A stretch of DNA of 64,000 nt from Lotus japonicus. Taxonomy: Eukaryota > Streptophyta > Magnoliopsida > Fabales > Fabaceae. Under the pieces are notes generated by a model. It was not told the DNA's origin. It worked only from the letters and a program-made list of their open reading frames with translations, and made no database searches. This document shows, one piece after another, positions 1-10,310 of the stretch. The DNA lies in contig NC_080042.1 in NCBI RefSeq assembly GCF_012489685.1, positions 20,598,150 to 20,662,149 on the forward strand, written 5' to 3'. Position 1 is the stretch's first letter, and each line of letters starts with the position of its first letter. The translations under genes and the position numbers were made by a program.

Positions 1-937
1 AAGCTCTGAAGATCCAGAAAGTCTGATAACCAAGAAACACTGAAGGCTCAGATATTCTGATGGTGTAGAAGACTCTGAAGATCCAGAAGCTGAATAGTGG
101 AAACTCTGATGTCCAGAAGCAAGATACTCTGAAGACCATGTTCTTCCCTCTGAGTTCAAAATCAGAAGAAACAATGGTCAGAGGATCTGGGCTTTCCCTC
201 TGACTCTGATCAACCGGCTTCACAAGTTCCAATATGAAGCATTCCCCTGATCAGAAGTCTCCTAGGTTTAAAGGTCACGTCGCTATCCAAGTACAAAAGC
301 AACTGTACCTTCCTGACGACCTACCTAACGTTATCAGCCACAGCAGAAGCTGGATTTTCCAGAACTGCCCTCCAACGGTAGCATTTCCCATGCATCGCTC
401 AACCCTAATCCTTGGAGTATATAAAGAGGCTGAAGACTGAAAGAAACGGCTAGAAGCATTCACATACGCAAGACATATTCAAAATCTTCTAAGTTTTCTT
501 TCATCTGAAATTCATTGAGTTTACTATTAGCTTCTTAGAAGCAAATCTCTTGTAAACAATTCTTTGATAAACAGTTTGTTTAGTTACTTTAGGAGATCAA
601 GGTTGATCGGATCCTAGAGAAGACTAAGAGAGTGAATCTTAGTGTGAGCTAAGTCAGTGTAATTGTTAGTCACTTGTAGGTTTCAAGTGCAGTTGTAACT
701 CTTACCTGATTAGTGGATTGCCTTCATTCTAAGAAGGAAGAAATCACCTTAACGGGTGGACTGGAGTAGCTTGAGTGATTTATCAAGTGAACCAGGATAA
801 AATCCTTGTGTGCTTTTCTATCTCTTATCTTTAGCACTTAAGTTCTCGAAAGATTTGTCAAAATCTTTAAGGTGGAAGTTTTATACTGAAGACGTTATTC
901 AAACCCCCCCCCCTTTCTACCGTTTTTCATACCTTCA
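1..937 (+). mobile_element. Sirevirus-family LTR, 3' portion (cut by window edge)
   Basis: This is the reverse complement of the LTRs at 34578-35788 and 51474-52679, and so the same Ty1/copia Sirevirus family in the opposite orientation. It ends at 937 with the family's LTR end (…accttca), preceded by the C-run (10 C) that is the G-run of the minus-strand copies. The next bases are not the TGGTATCAGAGC primer-binding site that follows a 5' LTR. It is therefore the 3' LTR of an element lying to the left, or a solo LTR. About 270 bp of LTR lies outside the window. Confidence 0.9.
418..425 (+). promoter_or_regulatory. LTR TATA box
   Basis: TATATAAA lies in GC-richer surroundings and at the same LTR position in all three well-preserved copies (also 35092-35099 and 51983-51990 on the minus strand). 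It probably sets the retroelement transcription start about 30 bp downstream. Confidence 0.65.
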
Positions 938-3900
938 CCATCCAAAGAGTTGCTTCACGCAAATTGAACAAATTAATAAAAATAGAAAAATCATTTATAG
1001 ATCAAGAGATTTCATCATTGTCTTGTATGATCATGTATGCAACTGTAATTGAGAGTTTATTAAAAAAGGTAAAAAGAAACGAACTCATGTTGAATGTATT
1101 GTTCATGTCGCCTATTTAGTTGCGATATGCACATCATTTGGCGTTTAATTTTTTGCCTATTCATATTTCCTCTATAAATTAATATCGTGCATGTCTTACA
1201 TTCTCTACCCAAAAGGAAAGATACATTGATATTAAGCGTCTTAATATTTATTGTCAAAGATCGACACATGTTTGTCATGACTTATTTGTAATGACAAGAT
1301 TGTTCTATGATAGTTTTTTGAGGATATTGTAATAGCATGACATTTGAATATTAATTTTGGTTTGATTTGCTTTCAATGACTTTGAGAAAATTGAACGTGG
1401 TGAAAGATCTAGGATGATCTTGTCATTGGGAATTATTTCGCCCATGGGTGAAATAATTTACCAACTTCTTATAGTGAAGTATGTTTTCTCCATAAATTTA
1501 TTTATATTCATGTTATGAGGACTATTTTAGGGAGTATTATAATATGAATCGTGTTATTTATTTTTCCAATTAATATTTTGAAAAGTTATATTCTGAAAAA
1601 TTAATATCTCAAGTACTTGATTTGATTAATGTTGTGAAATTCAGTTTTATCAGCCTACATGATATTATTTGGTGTGCAATTTTAGTGGGCTTGTATTTGA
1701 ACTGTGAAAGTACAATAAATTAATCAGGAATGCTATTTAATTTGAATTCATGACTAGTTAGGTTTTTTATGGGTACACCTTGCTTTGGACTAAGTCATGA
1801 ATCATTGCTTTTAGCAAGAGATTACTTATTTTAGTTCATAATTTTTTTTTGAGGAATTTTTTCAATTATTTCATGCATTTATCTGCCCAAAGGGGTTATT
1901 GTATGTAGTGATTGATTGTTTAAGATTGACCTATGAGTGTAGCTATTGGGGTGCATTGGCCTAGGAGGTTTATCTTCCCAAAGGGTAGTGGTGGAGGCAC
2001 AGGGGTGACTTCCCAATGCTTAGTCACACTTGAATTTTGGAATTTCTCAAAAAATAATGAAGCAGAGTTCTTAACAGTAGCAGAGGCATGTGGTTATAGC
2101 AATCGTTGGGATTTTAGCCACTGCTTTTATACTTCCAAGTTACCATGTCATGATATCCAAGTACTGTGGCCACAAAGAATCTAGGGGAAGAGAGAAAACT
2201 GATCAGAATGGTGAATTGCAAGATATTCACAATTAGGAACCATGAAAAGTTACAAACACAGGCTTAGATGAAGCTCTAATAAAGTCCACTGCAGTTTAAA
2301 AATTCAACAAAAGGAGATGGCTTTATTGAAATCATTGATTGTTTTGTTTGTCTCGGTGAGTTTGAAGATGGTAAAAGTATTAGACTCTTGCAAAAATGCA
2401 ACCATACTTTTCATCTTCCTTGTATCTCACTCTACATATCCACTATGTCGTTCTTGCATATTCTCTTTCAAGAATGCTTCAGTACTTGAGGTTGCAACAC
2501 CAATAGTAGTGGAGATTCCTTCAATGAATAATTAAGTTAATTCATAAAATCAAAACGTTGATGCAAGTGGCAATGAATTCGGAAGCATCATGAATCGTGA
2601 TGAAATCCTATGTTTTTTTTTGGCACATTCTTTATTTGATAAGAATTGAAGTTTTCTTACAAATTATATTTCTTTAGATCTTAGTCCCCTGTTCTGAAAT
2701 TTCTGCCTCCGCCTCTATCAAAGGGGATAGATTTCTAAATTCAATGTATGCTCATTGAGTAGCATATCCTTGAAATTTGTTGAAAAAAGTTATTCGAGGT
2801 GCTTGGGTCTTTTCCAATGCATGTTCACTGAGTAACTTGTCTTTGTTTATTATGAATGAAGTTATTATAGGTGCATGGGTTTAGGAAATTTGTCAGCTCA
2901 AAGGGGATGAATTTTCGAATCTAGTGCATGCTCATTGAGTAACTCATTTTAGGTTATGACCATGGTTGTGACCTTGATGTACAATTTCTTCCCAAAGGGA
3001 AATGCGTGCTAATGTTTGCCTCATTAAGATATATATCTTATCTATATTTATTCCAATGCATTCCTTATTAGCTATTGATAGTTATCTCTTGGTGAATAAT
3101 TGTACTATTTCAATTAAGAATTTGACATGGATTGTGGCACATGTCATGATTTATCAAATTTGAAGTGATAATTTTGAAAGAATATTTAAATGGTTGTCAC
3201 CAAAGTGGCTCATTTACATAAATTGTAAAGATTTTTTGTGCGTTACGTTGTTATATAAAATGTGTTATGTTTCTCTAATTTATCACACACAACAGCTTCT
3301 CCAAAGAGGGCATGATTTAGGTGAATTTCTTTTTCGATACTTGCAAAGAGTTGAAGAGCTTGAAAAGTTTTATGTTCCAGGGTGAATATTTCTTCTCATG
3401 TTCAAATACAAGCCTACAACACACTAAAGTTGCATAGTTCAAATATTTATTCTCTATATAAAGTCTCTTATTCTCTATATAAGGGCTATCATGAGTGAAT
3501 TTTGATGTTACATAATATTTATTTGAAAATATAGAGAATAAGAGACTTTATATTATACTGTGACATTCCTTTAGTTAAGGAAATTTTGTTCACTATTTTT
3601 CTTCTAAATTTAAGATTCACTATCAATTAGAGATCTTAGCCTTCATATAATGTGTTTGTTGATTTCTCATATAAATTAGATAGGTATGGATCTTTTAATC
3701 GGTGGGAGGAATATGACTTAAAGTCATTATTTGATGTCAAGAGTGTCTTGATATTTGAGATATTAAATGATATTCAAAGCATGATATGAAATATGTTCAT
3801 CTACAATGAATATCAGTTTCTTTAAATGATACATAATATGTTACAATATGCTATTAAAGTGTTTTGGTTAAGAAACTTGAGACATGGCTTCACATGGAGA

Positions 3901-4014
3901 ATTTTTTTGTTACTAAAATATATTGTTCAATAGTGATATTTTATAGTGGTTTTGAACCTTTTGATGTGAAACATTTAATGTGAAGCATATTGTGAGAAAT
4001 AAAGATACGTCAGT
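938..4014. other. AT-rich intergenic stretch without a recognisable gene
   Basis: No ORF here has recognisable domains or plausible splice partners. A loose repeat of a phrase like 'aaaggggat…gctcattgagtaac' recurs near 2715-2760, 2815-2840 and 2890-2945, and 'cccaaaggg' recurs near 1887, 1977 and 2992. This suggests a very old retroelement remnant that I cannot classify. A perfect inverted repeat at 3456-3553 is listed separately. Confidence 0.5.
3456..3553. repeat. Perfect 25-bp inverted repeat with 48-nt loop
   Basis: The arm at 3456-3480 (core aagtctcttattctc) is exactly complementary to 3529-3553 (core gagaataagagactt), separated by 48 nt. A transcript would fold into a 25-bp perfect hairpin. 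A partial direct copy of 'tattctctatataa' precedes it, so the stem may derive from local duplication and inversion. No precursor-like context beyond the stem is visible. Confidence 0.8.
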
Positions 4015-4476
4015 TGTAACACCCCGATTTCCAGGTGTCACTTAAGTAACTAAAAATAAACTTTACGCGGAAAACAGGTATTTTTTATTCGTTTGATTCC
4101 TTTTAATTAAAGCGATAGAAAATAAAGACATAACCCAGCAACTAAACTAACCGATGTACAAACATATATACATGTACAGCCTCAGCTGCACGTCAACGTC
4201 ACGCGCACTTGCAGTGACCCCAAGTAGTGTGCCTGTAGGCAAATATGTACAGAACCAGTAATGTAAGTAAAGTTTTACGTACAGTCATCCAAAAGAAAGT
4301 CGACTCCAAAATGGCCTAAACAAAAGACCCCTATAGTCCGACAGACTCTCTGTGATTCCTCATCAAGAGAACCACACAAAAAGCCATGCATCGGGAACCT
4401 ACCCTGTCCCAAAAGTAAGACGAATCAGAGCTCTACACAAAATATGACGCTGCCTAACCTACCCTCCCAATACCGC

Positions 4477-5178
4477 TCATAGCTCCTCCTCCTCTCCCTC
4501 GTCGCTCGGCGAGTAGCTGTCCACATCGCTGTCGGAGTCCGAGTCGGAATCCACCGTGATCATCTCGGTGTCCAAGTCCACGACCTCCCTCCTAACTGTC
4601 CTGCGCACCGTCCTAGTCAAGCCCGTCTCAACATCCACCTCTCAAGTAAGAACATCCTCCTCCACCACCCGAACCAGGGGATCCACACGGTAGCCGCGCG
4701 GTGGAGTAAAAGGAACACGACGTGAGGCAGATGGAACAACAGACTCCCTCTTCGGCTCCACGAGCCTCGCGGACGACACCACGTCGGTAGGATCGATAGC
4801 AATATCAGGAGGTGGCGCAACAGGTGCAGCAACATCAACCTCGGTCTCGGATAGATCCCCGTCATCGGAAGAAGATGAAGTCGGAGGTGGTGCAGGTGGT
4901 CCTCGACCAGTACCTGGTCCACAGCGAACTGAAGTAGGCAAGTCAAAGCTCAGCTCCATGCGTCGTAGCACTCCCCTCGTCAAACGTCCACGCTCGTCTG
5001 TTCGGTCCTCCATGACCCTTCGCCGGTACGTCGCTCGATGACCCACAACATCGATCACCCAAGCGGTGGGGGCATGTCTGTCCACCAACTCAAACCTGAT
5101 CCCCCCCGAGGGAGAGACCATCGAAAACCAGTCCGCCATCGACATCTGGCAGCAGGCCGACCGCCCAAACACAAACAT
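4477..5178 (-). pseudogene. ORF inside the long LTR, one in-frame stop, acidic C-terminus
   Basis: An open frame runs from ATG at 5178 to an in-frame TGA at 4642-4644 (178 aa), then continues in the same frame to a TGA at 4477-4479. The undisturbed product would have been about 230 residues. An in-frame TAA lies just upstream of 5178, so translation starts there, at the inner ATG in 'MSMADWF' (near 5145), or after a splice. The N-terminal half looks like a real folded domain (WFSMVSPSGGIRFELV, then HAPTAWVIDVVGH). A Pro/Ser/Asp-rich linker follows, and past the stop there is a run of Asp-Ser then Glu residues. I do not recognise the family. It is sense relative to the inferred LTR transcript. 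Local GC is clearly above the flanks, consistent with coding constraint. It could instead be a captured host exon. Confidence 0.5.
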
Positions 5179-7193
5179 GAAACCAAAGCCAAGGCGTTAG
5201 GGTCAACTCACGGAAATAAGTAATTATACACTCAACATGTGATTGAGGTATAGATATATATGTTTATATATATTAATAATCCTAGCATGTTATTGGCTCT
5301 AACAATGCTTCAATAATTCAAATAGCATACAATTCCAGTCAGAGTGAATGTATGCGTGAAATGCAATTCAATATGATCCAGATAATTGTTTGGGATGGGC
5401 ACCACGAGACCGCACGACACATGCCTAGTGTCGCCAACTCTGCTCGGGTGTCGCTTACAAACCCATGCATAGTCGGATCAGCCCCAACCATCAATGGTCG
5501 TGCCACTCTGCCCGCTATGCCGAAGATACACCCAGGTGTTCTTCGATGAAGGCAATTCCCCAACCTTCGTGAAGCTTTCCTGTTCTTCACCGAGGCCCAA
5601 TCTTTCGATCGTACAAACCTCGAATGATGCATGATGCAGTATGATTAGCCAAACATCGATTCGTCCTCACAACGCAAGTGTTTAGCTCAAAACCCAATTT
5701 CAAAACCCAAGAGTTTAGTGTCGGTCAATACAACACAACTCCAACAACAAGAGTACTAAAGTACTCGGTAACTTCCCCTTGTCACCGTGGCTCACCCCCC
5801 CTGGTGTCCAGCAATTCTCCAGAACCCACAACAAAAGTCGACTTTTCCCCGTCTTTCGCAATTATTTTCCCCTTTAGTTTTCCTATGTTTTATTCGTTAA
5901 TAAAAATGTTTCGAATTGAATTAGTCAAGTTATGAGTTTATTTCTTGAATACTAAATTCTCTAAAGTCTCTAGTTTTCGAAATTCTATTCATTCTAAGTT
6001 TTCCAAAAACCCACCAATGTAAATCCCGGGGAAAGTCTAAGTATACAAACGAACGGCTAAGTCTCAAACCCCATGTTTGTACTTGCCTAGGGTTGTTTCC
6101 CCAACCCGAAAGATCAAAAATAACCAGTTCAGTGATTCTCCACTCCGAAGTCGCGTCAAAACGCACAATTCAATAACATCTCAATATCATAAGTTATGGA
6201 AAACATCATAACATTAATTCATCATCATAATCAATATCAAAGTAAAGCATAAGTCGAATTTATCGACGTCTATCATGCAGTCTTAGCTATTAGGTAAGTT
6301 GCCCTAACCTCGAGTTGCTCCAGCCTCGTGGTCTAGGTTTTCTTCACACAATTGCTCTGAGAAACCCAAAGTTCCTTCAACTGAACCTCAGAGAAAACAA
6401 AGCAGAAATCCAAACAAAATCGATTAGCTCGATCACAATACAACTCATTAATGATAGACAAAGCATCGAAGCTTCAGAATACAACAATCGAGTACGAAAG
6501 GACAAGTTTTCGCAAACGAAAAACTCCCCCCCCCCCCCACACAAACATGCTCTCTGCCACCAGAGGAAAAAGGCTCCGGCTCTTTTTCTTCGATCTAATT
6601 TAATTACAAGGTAGTTTTAGGGTAAAACTAGGGTAAATAAACTGTCGGAAAAATTTTCAGACAACCGGGTCAAAATACGGCTATTCAGGGGCGTTTTGGT
6701 CCAAAATAAAAGCTCAAAAACTCAAAGTTAAAACTTCGGAAAACAAATTTGATAACGATGTTCCTAACGACATTTTTAGCAACTAATCCTAAAGGCACTA
6801 AGTCGGATTGCGACTTTTCGACATTAAAGTTTCGATATGTGCACAAATGGGTTTTCTAAGCAGTTTTTCAGATTTTTGCCAACTCGATCAAAATCGGCGA
6901 ACAACGGCGAGTGTTCTAGGTTGTTGGGCAAGTACAGAAGATATCCCAAGCGAAAAATCAAGAAAAACGGATAGTTTTACGAAAAGCTCGAAACTTTGAG
7001 CACAGAAACAGCTAAAGAAACGCAGTGAAAAGAACGATCAGAGGTAAGAATCAAGCTAGTTACCTCGATACCTTGAAGTAGGGACAAACAGCTAGAAGAT
7101 CGGTCGAGTTTCGGCGAAATTCTCCTTCCTCCTTTCTCTCCTCAAACTCGCGGCTTCAATGGGATGGAATGGAAGATATTTTGATTTTTTTAC

Positions 7194-7201
7194 TATTTAT
7201 A
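7194..7201 (-). promoter_or_regulatory. TATA box of the long LTR
   Basis: TATAAATA on the minus strand, followed downstream by a purine-rich leader and a 'caag|gtatcgag|gtaac' region that resembles a 5' splice site. This layout is typical of plant gypsy LTRs and supports minus-strand transcription. Confidence 0.5.
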
Positions 7202-7896
7202 GGAAGGTGAAATCGCGAGAAAATGAAAATTTCGCGATTCCGATTTTTGCAGCACGTTCATCGGTGAATTCTAAGCGAGATTTTGGCGACAGAATTCCAG
7301 AACTCAAAACAAATCTCTAGAATTAGGGAAAAACGATCCAAAAGCGGTACAAGTTAATTTGCCCCGAAAAACTACTTTTGCTGTGAAGGTCAGACGACAA
7401 AACTTCGTTCTGAAGAAAGATTGGAAACATCGAAACAAATCTGGCTACGCGGATGGAAACTTCTTTAAAAGCTCCGAATAGAAAAAGTCTTCATTCAGTG
7501 ATTGAATTTAGGGTTTTTGAAGAAAAGAAATTAGCGTCGTCAGACTTCCGAGAATTGAAACCTATCGTACGTACAGTCCAGAGTTCCGAAATGAAACACT
7601 GGTCGAAGGAAAAATAAAGAGAACTTCTTATTTTTCCAAGGATTTTAAATCTCACTTAAACGTTGCTTTAAGAGCGAAATTAGCCTATTCTGGACACTCT
7701 CGCCATAAGGCGGGTGTGCAGACGACTCGCACTAACTCCTAAAACAACTATGAAACATTCCTCAAGCAATTCCTAAACTTTCTTCTTCATTAATCTTTCT
7801 CAAACGGCGAACTCCTGTCACGCTTACACTGATTCTACGCGTGAGTCGGAAATTAAACTTTAAATCCAGTTCTGCAAATCCGGGTCTTACATCAGT

Positions 7897-9140
7897 TGGA
7901 CAAATTTATATCAAATGTGTATTTCTTAGTCCCAGAACCAAATGACTTAGGCCCATGATGTTTATGCACCATGCATGTTGAGAAAATTAATATTGTCATG
8001 TTAAACATTTAGCATTGCACACTTATAGTCTTGAGTTGACATGTGTTATTTATTTTAAGCAATTGATAATGCACTATTATTTAATTTTATATATCGTTGT
8101 ATATGCTTCTGCGTATGTATGTCAATTGCAAAATCTTGGAACTCAGTGTTGTCATAATCATTGTGTCTGTGGTTGAGACCAGAATGGAGTTTAGGAATAA
8201 TAATAATAATAATATTTAGCTCGGCGTCATAGGGACCTCTATGTCGAGGGTCGATGCCAGTTTGGAGCTGAGGCATATTGGGACTCGATGTTGTTGGGAC
8301 CACCATGCCCGTGGTTGACACCAGTTAGGAGTCTGTGGCATATTGGAACTCTATTTTGTTAGACCATTATGCATGTAGTCGACATTAGAGTTTGAGGATT
8401 AGATATATTTTTGCTCGGTGTCGTTGGGACCTCTGTGCCGGTGGTTGACGCCAATTGGAGCTGAGTCATGATGGTTTAAGAACCATACTATTTCTTTAGC
8501 CATAAGTCTTTTGAGAGAAATTTTATTTTAACTCGACGTTATTAGGACCTTTGTGGTAGTGGTCAACGTCATTTCCGAGTTGAGGCTTGATGGTTTTAAG
8601 AACCATACATATTTCTGGCTATAAGGAATTGGAGAGAAATTGGTAGGACCAACAATGAAAATAACAATTTGGTCGTTGGATCACATTAACATGCTATTTT
8701 CTTGCGACACTCCACACCAATGACTAGTAGATGGAGTTAATGATGTTTGTAACCATGGAAGGTCCTATATCACTAAATGTTATGATGACAGCCATGATTC
8801 GATGTTACTTGATTTAGTTGGTTGAAGTCATACTAGATATCGTACCTTGGATCATTGTGTTTTCGAAATATGGCCACATAACAAAGTTAGACATTAGCCT
8901 GAGAGTCGTTTTCAAATTGTTTTTCCAAAATAAAAATTATGCATTTTGTCTGGGGTGTTTGCAGATTAACACGAGTGTTGGGAATAGGTGTAGGTAAAGA
9001 TGTTTGCGAATTAAGCTGGATCAATTTAGAAGAGAATAATCATCCAATCCAATCTTATCTGTCAATGAAATTGTCTTTGAATTCAAATCTGATTCGATCC
9101 GATCCAATCTTGCAGTATGGATTGGATGTTTCAGTCTTAA
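7897..9140. other. Intergenic stretch between long LTR and MITE
   Basis: No gene is supported. The main content is the diverged tandem repeat at about 8145-8590, listed separately, in otherwise AT-rich sequence. Confidence 0.5.
8145..8590. repeat. Diverged tandem repeat, unit about 60-75 bp
   Basis: About six imperfect copies carry the phrase 'ctcg(a/g)(c/t)gt(c/t)gttgggacc' followed by 'tgccggtggttgacgcca' and 'ggagctgag'. Copies are recognisable near 8145, 8220, 8285, 8348, 8415 and 8530. The last two are followed by 'gatggtttaagaaccata', a short inverted repeat. Copies differ by many substitutions, so the array is old. Origin unknown; possibly part of a decayed retroelement. Confidence 0.6.
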
Positions 9141-9149
9141 TTTTTATAG

Positions 9150-9679
9150 GGCTTAATTGCATTTTTGGTCCCTGACATTTATAAAAGCCACGATTTTGGT
9201 CCCTCACCTAATTTAATTACAAAAATCATCCCTCACCTAACACTCTGTGAACAAAGTTGGTCCCACCGTCAATTTTTTAACGGAAGAAGCTTATGTGGTG
9301 TTTGAAAACTTAGGTGGAAGTGCCACTGGAGAGAGGGAGGCACATGCCTCTACATCTCAGAGGAAAAAACAACAAAAAAACTCAGAGGAATAGGACACAA
9401 CCTCAATCCCAGCGTTCCAACAACTAGGCCTCCCAACAGCAAAGCTTCACTATGAGATAAAAAAAACAGCCGAGAGGAGAGGAAAAATCGATTCTGACGC
9501 CAGTGGCACTTCCACATAAGCTTTCAGACGCCACGTAAGCTTCTTCCGTTAAAAAATTGACGGTTGGACCAACGTTGTTCACGAAGTGTAAGGTGAGGGA
9601 CGATTTTTGTAATTAAATTAGGTGAGGGACCAAAATCGTGGCTTTTGTAAATGTCAGGGACCAAAGTTGCAATTAAGCC
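9150..9679. mobile_element. Mutator-type MITE with 180-bp terminal inverted repeats
   Basis: The ends are GGCTTAATTGCA… and …TGCAATTAAGCC. The arms 9150-9329 and 9500-9679 are near-perfect inverted repeats containing 'ggtccctgac' and 'ggtgagggacc'. The element is flanked by an exact 9-bp direct repeat, tttttatag (9141-9149 and 9680-9688). Long inverted repeats with a 9-bp duplication are the hallmark of Mutator-like elements. The 170-bp centre has no coding capacity, so it is non-autonomous. Confidence 0.88.
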
Positions 9680-9757
9680 TTTTTATAGTGTCAATCTAAT
9701 GTTCATAAATTATAACATAGTCAATTTAGTTTTATTTTGTTTTGATTTCTAACCTAA

Positions 9758-9927
9758 GAAGGGTAGCTCAGTTGGCAACGCAGGCTGAGTGTGTGGGAAA
9801 AACTCTCGGATTCGATCCCCACACAATACACTCTGTGGGAGGGATGATGAGCCTCAACTGTGACTAAATTTTGAATCTGACGGCAGCCAAAGAGTGACCG
9901 GGTACCAGATATTTCTACCAAAAAAAT
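9758..9927 (+). mobile_element. tRNA-derived SINE-like relic
   Basis: A polymerase III A box (TAGCTCAGTTGG, 9764-9775) and B box (GGATTCGATCC, 9808-9818) lie at tRNA spacing. They are followed by non-tRNA sequence and a short A-rich end (caaaaaaataa near 9919). The acceptor stem does not pair and no cloverleaf forms, so this is a SINE-type element and not a tRNA gene. Target duplications are not clear, so the boundaries are approximate. Confidence 0.55.
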
Positions 9928-10310
9928 AATTTTGTCATATAAGAATTTTACAAACATATAAGGATGTAACCAATGAGTAGATATGTTACATGCTTGGTTC
10001 CCCTTAACCAATGGTTCAGGCTCAAACCTTCCGAATGAAAAGTTCAGTATGATGCGGATGTTTTCAGCTCAAAATGAAATCCAGTATGCTATCAAAAAAA
10101 AATCGGGTTTTTAGTGAGAAAAGTAATTAAAAAAAAGTGATCTCTCGTGCTATGCCTGTAATCAATAAGCCCACGCTGAAGCCGTGTCCAGCAACAAACA
10201 AAAGCCCAAGAAGAGAACGAAGTAACAAAAACCAAGTCCAATCCAAGGGTTTTACGAGGAATCAAAGAGAAGAAGCTGTTCTGTTCTGAAGTGTTTCCTC
10301 TGCCATTACT

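Larger units (their letters stand above)
4015..7891 (-). mobile_element. Very long solo LTR, gypsy-like (Tekay/Del style), with 5-bp target duplication
   Basis: The plus strand starts TGTAACACCCCG and ends GGGTCTTACA, flanked on both sides by 'tcagt' (4010-4014 and 7892-7896). The two ends are an imperfect inverted repeat (17 of 20 bases), and starts of this kind are familiar from long chromovirus LTRs. No second LTR, PBS or pol lies nearby, so it reads as a solo LTR left by recombination. Minus orientation is inferred from a TATAAATA box (7194-7201) followed by a GA-rich leader and GT-rich splice-donor-like sites near 7060-7075. The LTR also contains an ORF at 4477-5178. A relic of the same family lies near 29450-30000. 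The lineage name is from memory and unverified. Confidence 0.7.

Noticed and set aside
2317..2535. Small secreted-like ORF (72 aa)
   Set aside because: It has an N-terminal hydrophobic stretch, but no conserved pattern or transcript signals, and it lies in AT-rich DNA where such frames are frequent.
9764..9830. tRNA gene
   Set aside because: A and B boxes are present, but the acceptor and anticodon stems do not form, and the body continues into unrelated sequence with an A-rich end.
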